Source: Erigeron canadensis (Eukaryota; Streptophyta; Magnoliopsida; Asterales; Asteraceae). From it: a stretch of 64,000 nucleotides of DNA. The stretch spans positions 34,206,645 through 34,270,644 of the forward strand of contig NC_057763.1 in assembly GCF_010389155.1 (NCBI RefSeq), in the 5' to 3' direction. A program made the position numbers and the translations under genes. The notes under the pieces were generated by a model that was given only the letters and a program-made list of their open reading frames with translations, had not been told where the DNA came from and did not search any database. Below are positions 21,809-34,000 of the stretch, piece by piece (position 1 is the first letter of the stretch; each line of letters begins with the position of its first letter).

Positions 21809-22837
21809 ATATAATCGACATCGCTTGCTGATCTAAGTCACCCACACTAGCAGACCTCGTCAATAAAACTGAGACTCACTATAATCACACCATCGTGTGT
21901 ATGTATCGATGTAATATATATCATCCATCGTGTGTGTCTCATTAATTAATTATTAGTAATAAAGTGTGGGCGTACGTACTACTTATCGATCCCTTTTTAA
22001 ATATGTTGTGTTGGATATATGTTTAATTATGTAGCTAAGCTAATACGAGTGATCAACTTGAATCCAACATATATATACTAGCCAAAAGCTTGTCAATGCA
22101 ACTAAAAATCGGGTTCATGATCTAAAAATTGTTATAAGGCTTAATTAATCGTGTGAAGGTAGTAAGCTTATTTAAAGTTATGTAGGACAAAAAGTTGAAT
22201 TCAAAGTTAAACATTAATTACAAACGATATAATGTACAATACAGTAATATCATTACTACATAATGAGATTCAGAAAATAAGTCTAATTAAATACAATTGA
22301 GTTTTGTTGAAAAAACTAAAAGTCAATGACTATGGAGGTTCATCAGTTCTTGGTGCAAGCTAGGGCCTCTATATATATGCATTTTCTGTAAAAGATGGTT
22401 GATGTGCACGGGCATTTGAATCTTGGGGGTACCTCTTTAGGAATTTAAAATATCACGTAAAAATGGAGCATCAGCTATAAAAGAAAACCAAATGTGTATC
22501 ATTTTGCAATAAAGTTATGCCTAGTGGACAGTCTTAAAAAAATCCTGTAATTCTATTATTCTAAAATTTGTATAGATTACATTATAACTAATGGTATCAT
22601 AATGCAGGATTAGTTCCACAAATCTCATTACAGTGGTATACAACACTTGCAGTAAGAAAAAGAAACCTGTTGTTCACTTTGTATATAAAAGTCACAAGGT
22701 CAATGACCATCAATACACCACACCACATACTGGCCCAACACTCTGTTGCTTGATTTCTAAATCCGAAAATGGTCATCAAAACTCAAACTCACTGATCAAA
22801 ATAAGCCTTGAAAGCCCGCTCACTAAATGTTATGGCT
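21809..22837. other. Intergenic between convergent albumin and TBC genes
   Basis: 3' flanks of two convergent genes. AT-rich, no other gene seen. Confidence 0.5.
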
Positions 22838-25800
22838 TTATTTCCTGCAAAAACCAGTAAATCATCATGAGTATTTATTTACTAGAAGATATTTATTTGC
22901 TAGAAGTTTACCAGAGATGTCACAAATGGCTCCGGAAATACCTTTTTAGATACTTCTTGTGAATCTTCATTGCCCCTATGCAAACTTTTTTTGCATCCAT
23001 ATGGCCAGAAATGTCGTTCAATATCTGCAAAAACAGATATGGAATAATTCAAGAAATCTGCACCATATAAAGGAATCAGAAAGTTCACTTATATTTTCCT
23101 GGTAAAGTCAAAACACTGACCTTTACAACGTCGTCCAGCCCCCTGGCTTCTTTTAATAACTTGTCACTCCTGTCCTTGAGGACACTTGCTACAAGAAAAA
23201 TAGAAAAGGGAAGTGGGGCGCCAGTTTCAGGCTTGCCTCTGGCCCGTGACTTATTTTTTCTATTTGCTCTTGCGTACTTGCCATATTGGCGTCTGAATTT
23301 TCGTGTTACATCAGATTTCTTGTGGGTTTCACCTCCCTCATATAATGCAAACTGCTCGGGATTATACTCCAAAGCCCACATCATCTGTTTGGTTCAAAAC
23401 GCAAAATAATGTAAACATTAATCTAAGTAACATACATCGTAATGTCACGAAAAAACTGTCCATCAGATATTGGTACAGAAAAGTGCTTAAATTTGAAGTG
23501 GTATGGTTGAAGATTTTTAGGCTTGAAAGTGCATGTGCAGCAGGTTATATAGAGTCATTCTAAGGTAATGGGAGTCTGACAATGCACAAGAAAATGAAAA
23601 ACCATTCTATGTGTATGTTTTATGGGACATTTGGGATAAATATCGATACTTGATAGTACATCGTCTTTTTTGTAGTAATCAGGTAAAGCATAAGAATTTG
23701 AGAGAAATGGCATTACCTCCCACAAGTACAATGCATCTCCAAAAGCTAATTCTCGCCTGAACAATACCATAAGCATCCGGAATGCAAATAGATAACCGCC
23801 TCCACCAAGGTGCTCTGCATTCGTACATGCAAACTAGAGTATTATAGATATTCCTTTACAAGATAAGTATATTCTTATCAGTTACGAAATTGGCCGATGC
23901 TTATGTGTTGTTCAAAGTAAAGGCAAAACACTAACAGATGATAGAGTGATTATACAAGTAGCGTTGCATCCAATATGTATTACACCAGTCCAAACTACTT
24001 TCTTTTCATTTTCACTTTATAGTATATCCATCCTGAGCAATAATATATGCCTATTATTTTATTCAATGTTAATATAAAGTTGCTTTTACACAATTACACT
24101 TAAATTACATAAAGTGCCTCATATATATATCTAATATCTAATGAACAAGGTACCTATCTCACATGAAGTTTAAATTAACGGCCAATATGTTACAACTACT
24201 CATAAGTGGCAATGTATAAAACTGATGCTAGAAAAGAACATGCAGATTAAACATATACATCACTGTCGGAAAAAAATTAGTAGAGCAAAAATACCTAAAT
24301 GAAGGTGAAGTTTAGGATTAACAGCTCGAGTAACATTAGCCAAGTTATCAAGTTGAGCCTCAACCCCCACAGAGTTGCCCGTGCACCTGAAATTACCTCG
24401 CTTCAAGGACATAATTAATTATTTCGAGCAAAACCAGTAAGCAAAAAGCTACATAACTTAGAGATGGCTTTGACCCACTTACTTATAATTGGGTCGATTT
24501 GCATTGTCGTTTATCTTAATAGCATCAAATGGAATTAAAAAACCTAGGGGTAACAGGTTGAAAGGCCCCTAATGTCTACTTCAAATACATACAACCCCTA
24601 ATCGTTTTATCCAAACATTTAAAATGGACAAAATAAGTGTTTGTGGGTCAACCTAACATGACCAGCCCTGTTTCAAGCGCAATTTATCACTCTGCCCTGT
24701 CCCCCTTTTCTAACCTATCATCCAAGGTGCACTACAACTTGTTAACCAACCTGCCCAACCCATCCATCTTGCCACCTTTAAACAACATACACTTACCAGT
24801 CTGCGCATTACACGTTCAAAGCACCAAAATGCATCTGCTTCATTTTCATAAAGCATAATCATCGGGGAGCATATATCACTCATCCCTGTTTGGAGTCTAT
24901 TAATTTAGAATTGGAATCTTGAGCAAAATATATATATATATATATAACTTTTTACTATATTTATACACCAACCTTGCCCATAACCAACATCTTTATCATG
25001 CCAAGCATAGACAGCAAGAACATCCCAAAGTTTTGCCAGATTATCTTGTTTCTCGTAAAACATTAGTGTCCTGTCCGTGCGAACTACATCAAGACCTGCC
25101 ATGTAAATTTAAACCAAACAGACAGTATGTTACATAGCCGTTAAGGTAGATGTGGCAAAATGGACGGGTCTTTTTGAGTACGGGTCAGGTCCATCTGCAA
25201 AGCTTTTTTTGACTATTCATAAAGATTTTCATATATAACAAGTGTAAGTTATGAATACATAATATTGTTTTATTGGTAATAATGTAAAACCTTAAAAATA
25301 CAAACAGTTTAGGAGGTTGTATCCACTAAAATAGACTTCACCTTTTAATTCGTTCCCAATTTCCCTTGAACTTTTTCAAGGAATACATTTGGCCAATTTG
25401 AGATAAAATTAAAAGAACCCAGATAGACTCATTCATAAGTAAAAGGGCCAAAATTGCCACCTTCAAAGTAAAGAATGATAGGTAAAAAGCTATTACATCA
25501 TTTTATGCAAATTTCAAGCTACTGGGACATTGGTTGATAAAAATTAGCAAACAAATGGGCAACCAAATAATTACATGATTCATAGAGAGCATGGGTTCAT
25601 ATTATATATATCGACCTATTTGATGTAGAGCAAGCTTCCATTGTATTATTTCCTTATCATGCTCCCGATTAACCAATGTGGCTTGATTCAGACTAACTGC
25701 AAGTACACAACTCACTGCACTATTAATAATGACTATTATAATTTCTACCAGTTTGGCTCGAGAAAGATAACAATACCACTTTCTTGTGATTGTGGGGGAA

Positions 25801-28227
25801 TACTTTCAAGATTTGTCCCTAAAAGTACAATGGGATCTTGAATTGGATCACCATTTGCTGCAATAACACGAGCAGTGACGAACTTTCCGCTTCCAACAAC
25901 AGGAAACATGTTACTGCATGATCTTTTCAGCTCAGCGTATTGCTCTCTGAAGACAATTGAAAACTATAAATAATTAAAAGTGGCAAGATGGACTGGTTAG
26001 GTAACTGGTCAAAGCGGACCATATTAGTACCAATTAAAGTGGTGAACAGGTCGGCTTGGATTTGGTCAAACCACAAATACTTTTGCCCATTTAAAAACAA
26101 ATACTAACAATGAATGTGTTAACTGAGTCTGAAATTACAATAATAGTATAAATTTTGGAATCTTTGGAGGACTTACAATCTGTTCAACCCATTCTCATTT
26201 GAGATAAACACAACAGAAGTTAATCGATATCTAAGTAATGGGTCGAAAATTGCCACCTATACACCAAAATGCGAGAAGATATATTACCTTCGTCTATGTC
26301 GTATTTCTTCTCGTTCATCGAATGTGCTTTTAGGATCATAACAACCTAGCAAAAACTCCCACACTTCTCCTCTAATCGATGGATGAATCCCCTATATAAC
26401 ATCAATGTATATGAATAAATAAAATCAATTTACTAAGGCAAAAAAGATCAACAAACATAAGATATACAAAACAAAGAAAACATACAGCACAGGGTGAAGG
26501 GAACCCAAAATAAACATAGATATGATACTACTATTAATTTTCATGGTCATATTGTGCTAATAAATAAAGAACTTACTCCATGATAGATTCTGTTAAGGCA
26601 CTTGCCTATATCAAGAGAACCTCCAGTTTTGAACGCAGCACGCCACCTTTTCTCACTTAGAGTCTTCCCAGCCTAATTAGGTAGAACTGAGGAACTTTAG
26701 TAACAGCTTCCAGGTTCCAGCGTGCAACACTTTTTATTTTGGTTTGTCTAATACAACATTACATTTCCCTTTTATTTATATCAACACTTTGACACAAATT
26801 AACCTATTGCCCGTTAGAACTCATCAGCATTGGTCCACACGTTTTTCACTTTTGTTTTATCAAAAAGTGTATTACATATGTGATTACACTAACATTCCTT
26901 CCGAGTTTCAAAACATGAGCAATAAAGATGAAGACCTCATACACTCTACTACATTTTTACAGTGTCACTTGAAATAAGGAACCAACTTTGTTTTTCAATG
27001 TAGGACCTGTATTGGAGCTATCTATGGGGCATATGTGAGGGCATCAGTTCGAGAACACAAGCAACCAAAATATATTGGTAGAAAAGCATACACGGCGCAA
27101 TCACGCAAAATATAATGTTGACACGTGATTTTAACATGTGTTTTACGTTTGCATGGGCTGGATAGGAGAGGACAGATGGGAGGGGACAACACATGATACA
27201 AGCTTTCTCAATGAAGCGTTACGTAGGCTTGAAGTTAATTTTCCATGTCCAACAGGTGGTTAGTACCATTCCATGTTTTTTGAAACTTTATGTTTTGATT
27301 ACCTATTTATATTAATAAAACTATTTTCTTTTAATCATCAATTCATTATATATAAATATTATGTTGCTGATGTTGGATATCCAAATACTAATTACTAAAG
27401 GTTATCTACATATCTTGCTCCATATAAACTCGTAATCAATTTCACCTACAAGACGCTGGTTGAGATCATGCTAGCATCTATGCCAATATATTATTTATTT
27501 AAGAATGAAAGATACATGTGATGAAAGATTTAACAAGACGCAACGAGAATCTTACACTCCAAATGATGGTATTGATAGAATATAGAGCATTCATGAAATA
27601 GTTGAAGACACAAGTGCACATCAATGATGATTTATATATGAAAGCGGTTAAATATATAATTGCAGGAGATATAATCCAATCAAGATGAATGTTTTATTGG
27701 ACATTTATGGGTTTTTTTTTCTGATTCTAGTACTTAAAAGTTGGAAATTTACATAAATTTTAAGCCATCCTATACAATTTATCCAAAAATGTTGTTTTAA
27801 CTCTTAAAAAGATACATATATACAAGTTATGTAATAATATATAAGTATATCCCTTTTGATCATTTACCAACATAAGCTACATCAAATAATAAAAATTAAA
27901 AAAAAAAACATATATAAATAAACAAAAACAACACAAAAGCTCAAGAAGAGCTTATCAATATAGGCTAATCCAAACAATAAATACTAACTTTATAAGCTTG
28001 TCAAATATATAAACTTGAGAAGCTGCTTTTTATAAATAAGCATATGCTAGGAAATAAAAACTATACCAAAGCCAAACACACCCTTTAATTATAGATAGAG
28101 ATAGAGAAGATATATATACCTTAATTTTAAATTTAGTATCAAAAACATCATCTGTGTTGCATCCAGCTCTAATTTCATAAAAATGATCAGTTGATAATCC
28201 TAGGTCTTTCTTGAATATTTTCATCAT
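22838..28227 (-). CDS. TBC-domain Rab GTPase-activating protein (Gyp7/TBC1D15-type)
   Basis: Twelve exons fit in phase: 28227-28120, 26672-26577, 26391-26288, 25946-25777, 25696-25616, 25095-24973, 24885-24797, 24400-24295, 23814-23717, 23384-23121, 23024-22942 and 22844-22838, giving 442 residues. The last exon supplies only the final codons and stop. The TBC domain starts near residue 69 (GIHPSIRGEVWEFLLGCYDP). The arginine-finger motif IxxDxxR is I186, D189, R192 (QIGLDVVRTDR) and the glutamine-finger YxQ is Y225-G-Q227 (VGYGQGMSD). Later blocks include AFRMLMVLFRRELAFGD and LYLWEMMWALEY. TBC proteins speed GTP hydrolysis on Rab GTPases in vesicle traffic; both catalytic fingers are kept, so the protein should be active. 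Start chosen at the upstream of two adjacent Met codons. Confidence 0.92.
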
Positions 28228-28255
28228 TATCAACAAAAAAAAAAAACAGCTTAAC

Positions 28256-28258
<3 letters not shown>

Positions 28259-28335
<77 letters not shown>
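28259..28335. repeat. (ATT)n microsatellite in the TBC gene leader
   Basis: About 25 ATT units with one interruption lie some 30 bp upstream of the TBC start codon, so probably inside its 5' leader or core promoter. Confidence 0.9.
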
Positions 28336-28739
28336 CCAGATCTAAAACTGTATCATATCATGTATGTATATATAAAATGATAACTTTTAAAGTGAAAAAG
28401 AGACACACACATACACACACACAATCAAATCCAACTCAAGAAAAGCAAAACCCAGATGAGATCTTAGAGAAAATATTCAAGCTTTTGAGTTGGGTGGGTT
28501 TTTTTTTTCTTCTTTTTGGCGGGTGGAGGTGGTCGTGGTGCCTAGTTGGTGTGGGCCCGGGTATCACTGCTTGGTTGTATGAATGTAATATATTTATGTA
28601 CTCGTATAATTTTTGTATACAAGGAAAATTTGTGTGTGGTCAACTTGTTGACCCTTACCCGTACCGCCGATTAATTGTTTGTTTATGATGTTGTAAGGTA
28701 TTTCTTTCTAAAAATAATTTTAAATGAAGCTATTAGTTT
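28336..28739. other. TBC upstream region, no independent gene
   Basis: Contains a short CA run and a T run. A 103-codon plus-strand frame here is compositionally biased and has no homology that I recognise; this is more likely promoter DNA. Confidence 0.5.
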
Positions 28740-29330
28740 ATGTACATAAAAGAATTATACATTTTCATATTATTAAAAGTTTATTCTCTAAATTTTATAC
28801 TAAATGTACAACTATTTAATGTATCTTAATAAAATCTCTAAGAGTTTAGTTTAGCTAAACTCTTCTTTTTAAAAAAAATTAGTTCTTCACCATAAAATGG
28901 TAAAAGCCTAGCTTAAGTTAAAATAGTCACTTGTTCAATAATAAATAGATGCGTTGAATTAAAATCAATTGTTATTAAGAAAGGAAAAATGTTAAACAAA
29001 GCCCTTAGAGCCTCACTTAACGTGCATAAAAAGATTGTACACTTCCATATTAAAAGTTCACCCCCTGAATTTTATGGTAAGTGTACAACTAATTAAAGTA
29101 TCTTAACGAAAGCCCTTAAGGCTTCGTTTAACAAAAATAATAAATAGATGCGTTGAATTAAAATCAATTGTTATTAAGAAAATAAAAATGCTAAACAAAT
29201 CCCTTAGAGCCTTACTTAACGTGCATAAAAAGATTATACACTTCCATATTAAAAGTCCACCTTTGAATTTTATGATAAATGTACAACTAATTAAAGCATC
29301 TTAACGAAAGCCCGTAAGGCTTCATTTAAC
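28740..29330. repeat. Three-copy degenerate tandem repeat of about 200 bp
   Basis: A unit starting ATAAATAGATGCGTTGAATT and running to the TTAAGGCTTCGTTTAAC-like end occurs at about 28941-29138 and again at 29139-29335 with few changes. An older, more diverged partial copy precedes it from about 28740. No ORF is conserved between copies. Confidence 0.7.
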
Positions 29331-29969
29331 AAAACTCTTAAAGAAAATTACTTTTGAATTTTCACTTTTTATTTTAATTCAATAAATCTCTCTCACACGC
29401 ACATTCCCCCTAGAAACGAAATCTACAACTTTCTATCTACAAGCTAACTATCAATCACCTTAGGCTTATGAAAACTTAATAGGTTTGCATTTTCACGATG
29501 AGATGAAGGGATATAGTAGTTAGCATGAAGAAATATACGACTCTTTCGTATAATGTAACTTTGTATCAAGTTTCAAGACATCTCATACGTATCCTAAACT
29601 ATCGGCTATATAATTTAATATCATTTGTTGTGTTTATCCTACTTTACAATAAATACTAATACTAATGTCAAACTAATTACTTCGTGTCAAGAATACTTTT
29701 TTCGGTCTAATATAGGCTTTCTTCCATTTAGATTGTGTGTGATTATACGAAAATTTGTGAACCAACCCAAATGACAAGATAGGAATAATCAAAAAATATG
29801 GTAAAGCAAAGTATAACCCTCGAAAAGCAAATAATTAACAAATTTCCCTCATGCTAAATATGCTTTGCTCTCCAGGCCAAGAAATCTCATATCAAAGTTC
29901 AAACCAAAAAGCTCTACAAATACTCAAATCATCTCTTAGATCATTATCTTTCAACTCTTGCACGTCACA

Positions 29970-30655
29970 ATGGCTTCAATCTATATTGTCGGGATTTTAA
30001 GTATTTTGTTGTTGATACAGAACAGTAATGCGTATGAATTCATGGTTGGAGGTTCCGGCGATTGGAGTCTTGCATCAACCTCCTATAATCAATGGGCGGA
30101 AAGAAGCCGCTTTCAAATTGGGGATACCATTTGTGAGTAGCAAAATATATACACGTCACTATGTAACAGATGATTGTTGATTAAACTCATCTTTCTTATA
30201 TGTTTTCTTTTGTTTGTTTTGTAGTGTTCAAGTATCAAGCCGGGAAGGACTCGGTGGTTCAAGTAAGCAAAGACGATTACAACAACTGCAACGCAGCATC
30301 ACCCATTGCTAAGTATAGTGATGGTCACTCTGTAGTCAAATTGAACCATTCCGGGCCTCATTATTTCATTAGTGGACTGGTGGAAAATTGTAAAAACAAT
30401 GAAAAGATTGTGGTGGTTGTAATGGCAGATAGAAGCAACCGGGCACCAACAAGTTCACCTCCGTCTCCAGCTCCATCAGGTGAAGAATCTCCATCTCCTC
30501 CACCAGAAGGAGGAGAGCTTCCATCTCCTCCCCCAGCTCCATCTACAGAAGATAATAACCCAACCCCCGCCCCAAATGTTGCATCTTCAATTGTCACTAG
30601 TTTCATTTACTCCATTGTTGCTTTTGCTGGCTCAACGCTTCTCTTTGTACTTTGA
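29970..30655 (+). CDS. ENODL: Early nodulin-like phytocyanin, GPI-anchored
   Basis: Two exons, 29970-30132 and 30225-30655, joined in phase (Leu codon) give 197 residues. Order: signal peptide (about residues 1-25, ending NSNA), a plastocyanin-like domain beginning YEFMVGGSGDW and including FQIGDTILFKYQAGKDSVVQV, a Cys pair (NNCNAASP and VENCKNNEK), a Pro/Ser-rich arabinogalactan-like linker, and a hydrophobic tail for GPI attachment. Residues expected to bind copper in true phytocyanins are not in place, as is usual for early nodulin-like proteins, which are thought to act as membrane-bound carbohydrate or signalling proteins. ATG at 29970 is chosen because it directly begins the signal peptide. 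Confidence 0.92.
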
Positions 30656-31008
30656 GTTAGTGACGATTTGCATTAGAAGTATGTTATGTTTTTCTTTCTT
30701 TATTATTGTAATTTTTTATATAATACATAAATAAATTGTCAAAATGATTGTACTAAAGTGTCGTGATTAAACATTGCATGTATCTTAATTGTGTGGATAC
30801 ACCATCTTTTCATCTTGTTTCCTGTCCTAAGATGAAGCGATGATCAGGACATAAATTTTCTAGGGAATTTGAAGTACAATTTCTCTTTTGGTAGATGGTT
30901 GTAATTCCAAAATTTTCTAACAATATATATTATTCAGATTTATATAGTTAAAACCTAAAATAATCTGGGATCATGGGATGGGTTGATGCTAAAAATTCTT
31001 TACATCGA
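30656..31008. other. Intergenic between convergent ENODL and PDIL5-4 genes
   Basis: Contains 3' flanks only; no further gene seen. Confidence 0.5.
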
Positions 31009-34000
31009 CTAAAAGTTCTTCCCCAATTCAACTTTTTTCACCAGTCTCAATGTATTGTGTAGAATTGAATCCACTATCCCGGCAACCTAAAAAATAACCG
31101 AGGTCCATAGTTAAGCAGTAATCTAGGAATCCAATGATACACCCATTGACAAGGAAACAGGATAAAAACTGACCGTGAAAACACCACCAATAATGGCACA
31201 AACGTTGGTAATGAAATGAGAAAACGATTTGGGATTTTCTGTTATCAGGACCTGCATATAATACATTAAAACTATAACCAGCAAGGAGTCTACAACAAAT
31301 TAGGAAGAACGCTTGATAAATTGAGTCAAAGTTTAAACCTGCATTGGTGATGGCTCATAATGGAACTTCACAACAGGGACAGAATACGCATGTATCAAGC
31401 TACTATGAGCAGTATACTCGTAACTCTCAACTAACTGATGAGATGACCTCATTACCTCGGTCTTCACAACTTGAAGATAATGCTCTACCTACATTTTACG
31501 TTTAAAAATGCAAAGTGTGTGTCAAGATGTAAAAGGTATCTAAAAATTACAAGTGGCAATTTCACACCGTTTACTTATGAAACCCAACCCCACCCATCTC
31601 AATCCATAGTAGACAATGACCCATTCCATCTTGAACCTGCTTAGACACATTACCCAACTTGCATGATCTACTCTACTTGCCAACTACAGTAATAGTAACA
31701 TAAAAATCTGGCTAGAGCTCTTACCGTAACATTTGCATGATCTTCTGGGTTGGTAAGATATTGCTTGCCATTCAACTTATCATGGCTTGCACCAATGTAA
31801 GGTAGTATTCTCTTAATATCACTCATCACTCTTGGAGTGAGCTTCTTACCGAAAGAAAAAGCAGAAATTGCATGTGACATGTTCATCACGGAAGCATCAA
31901 AAGAGTGGGACCCTGAACGGGCTGAGATTACTAGATTACCAGGAACCTGTATGGTAAATGAGATGGTTATGCAAGACATTTGGGTTTCAATTTCAACCCA
32001 AATGAAAAGGTCAGGCATAATAATTTAACTATAGAGAATTATGGTTCAAACAGGTCAAAATATCATCCGAAATGTATTCAAATGCATACAAATTATTAAT
32101 ATGTTTATGATCATATGCTATTGTAACCATATATATAACATTAACTAGTTTTTAGACCCGTGTCCAACACTTGACACGGGATTTACGATATTATCAACGT
32201 TAGATATCCATACATTTAAGTCATAAAAGCTTATAATTTTGAAGATATACGGTTTTAAGTGTTATATTTGGCAAGTTGTAGTACAATAATCATAAGTTCG
32301 TCACTGTCATTATTAACCGATATATATTGATGGAATTGTTTGCCATAATGATTACACAAGGCACATCCTATAATAATTTCTCTATTATAAAATATTTTGA
32401 AATCAGTTGTACTCATGATGTGATATTATTATGAAAGATAATTAAGAATTAAAATATAAACATACTTGTGAACATATACATGACATTCCAGTATATGTAT
32501 TTGATCATGATGCGGGCCCCAAACACATATAAGTTTATTTTTAACCATCTGTCCTATGATAATAAGATAACAATTAGAATTGTTTTTATATTTTTTGATA
32601 ACAATTAGAACTCTTGATTTGAGTGACAACCGTAACTTTAAACATTAATACGCAAAATTAATATATATAAAAAAAATAGATAAAATTATATATATTTTTT
32701 ATTGAGAGATTAGAATGAATCTTGAATGGAGTACATATTGATTTGGATTTAGTATTCAAGTAACGCTTTGTTGAAAATCGTGTTTTGTTCTGTGATCGTC
32801 TCATGTTCTGTGATTCCCATTATGTTTAGGATAATGATGTTATATATCGTCATCTTTTATTATGTTTGGGATATGTATCTAGAATTCAAATTGTGTTTAT
32901 ATTAAAAATTAAACTAAATATTAATATTTATAATTTATAAAAATCTAATCTAAAGTCATTAGGTTTTGAAATAATTTTTCGTTGAGAATATTTCATATGT
33001 TAAAAAATTTTTAATTAATTAAATAATTATAAATATTAAAAAATTCTCTAAAGTTGATTGCTAAAAATAAATATATGGTAAATATTGAGGGCTAAAAAGT
33101 GTAAATTATTGATGGAAAACAAAAAAGTGTAAATTAATGAGATTTTTTTCTATAAATTAATATAAATACTAATATAATAATATATTTGGATAATGATTAT
33201 TAGTATTTTTAATTTGTAGTTAATCTAAATGATGACATAAGCGAAAATCAATTCGATGAAATCGAGCGATTTGATTGGTTAATAAGTCATTAGTTCAACT
33301 GTCTTATAGTATATATTAAGATTAAGATTATTAATTTTATTCATAATATACAAAAGAGATGGGTAACAAAAGTCGTTGTGGATCCGACTAAACCCTTTTG
33401 AGTATGTTTTGGACTGTTAACCAACCCACCCGACCTGCCGTAACCTTTAGTAAAGGTTTACCTTCTTGACTCGTACAAACCCTTCAATTCTACACCCTGC
33501 TTCACGTGGAGCAGGTCTTTTTGCATCCTCTGTAGTTGTCCCAGATTTATCCTCCAAGGACAGATTCACCGATTCCAATGCAATTGGTGCAACCAGGCTT
33601 TCCATTGTCTGTAAAAAAGGACACATTAACTAAAAGAAGGTGCATTATAAAACATGAATAGATCTTTCATGATCTAGTCATATAGTTTCTTGCATACAAA
33701 AATCTGTGAAATTTCTGAATTCTACTTGCTTACATTCACCAAGGTATCCGTGTCTCGGTCACCATAATATGATTCATGCTCGTGGTGCCCATGCTCATCC
33801 CTGGATCAGGAAAACATCTTTAGCTGAAATTATGAGTGGCATACTTCAGATAACAATTGTGATCCATGTGGACACAGTCTTTTGCTTTGCAAATCAATCT
33901 TTAGCAAAGTACCAACGTGAATTAACACTAGTCTTTCCAGTATGCATACATCCAATGGAAAAACTAGAGATGGCAATATAGACTCATTTTCTTATAATGG

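Noticed and set aside
28259..28335. Possible CRISPR-like or satellite array
   Set aside because: It is a simple trinucleotide microsatellite; no spacers, and the window is plant nuclear DNA.
28377..28688. 103-codon plus-strand ORF starting MITFKVKKRH
   Set aside because: It starts in a CA-rich run, is biased in composition, and overlaps the promoter of the divergently placed TBC gene; no recognisable domain.
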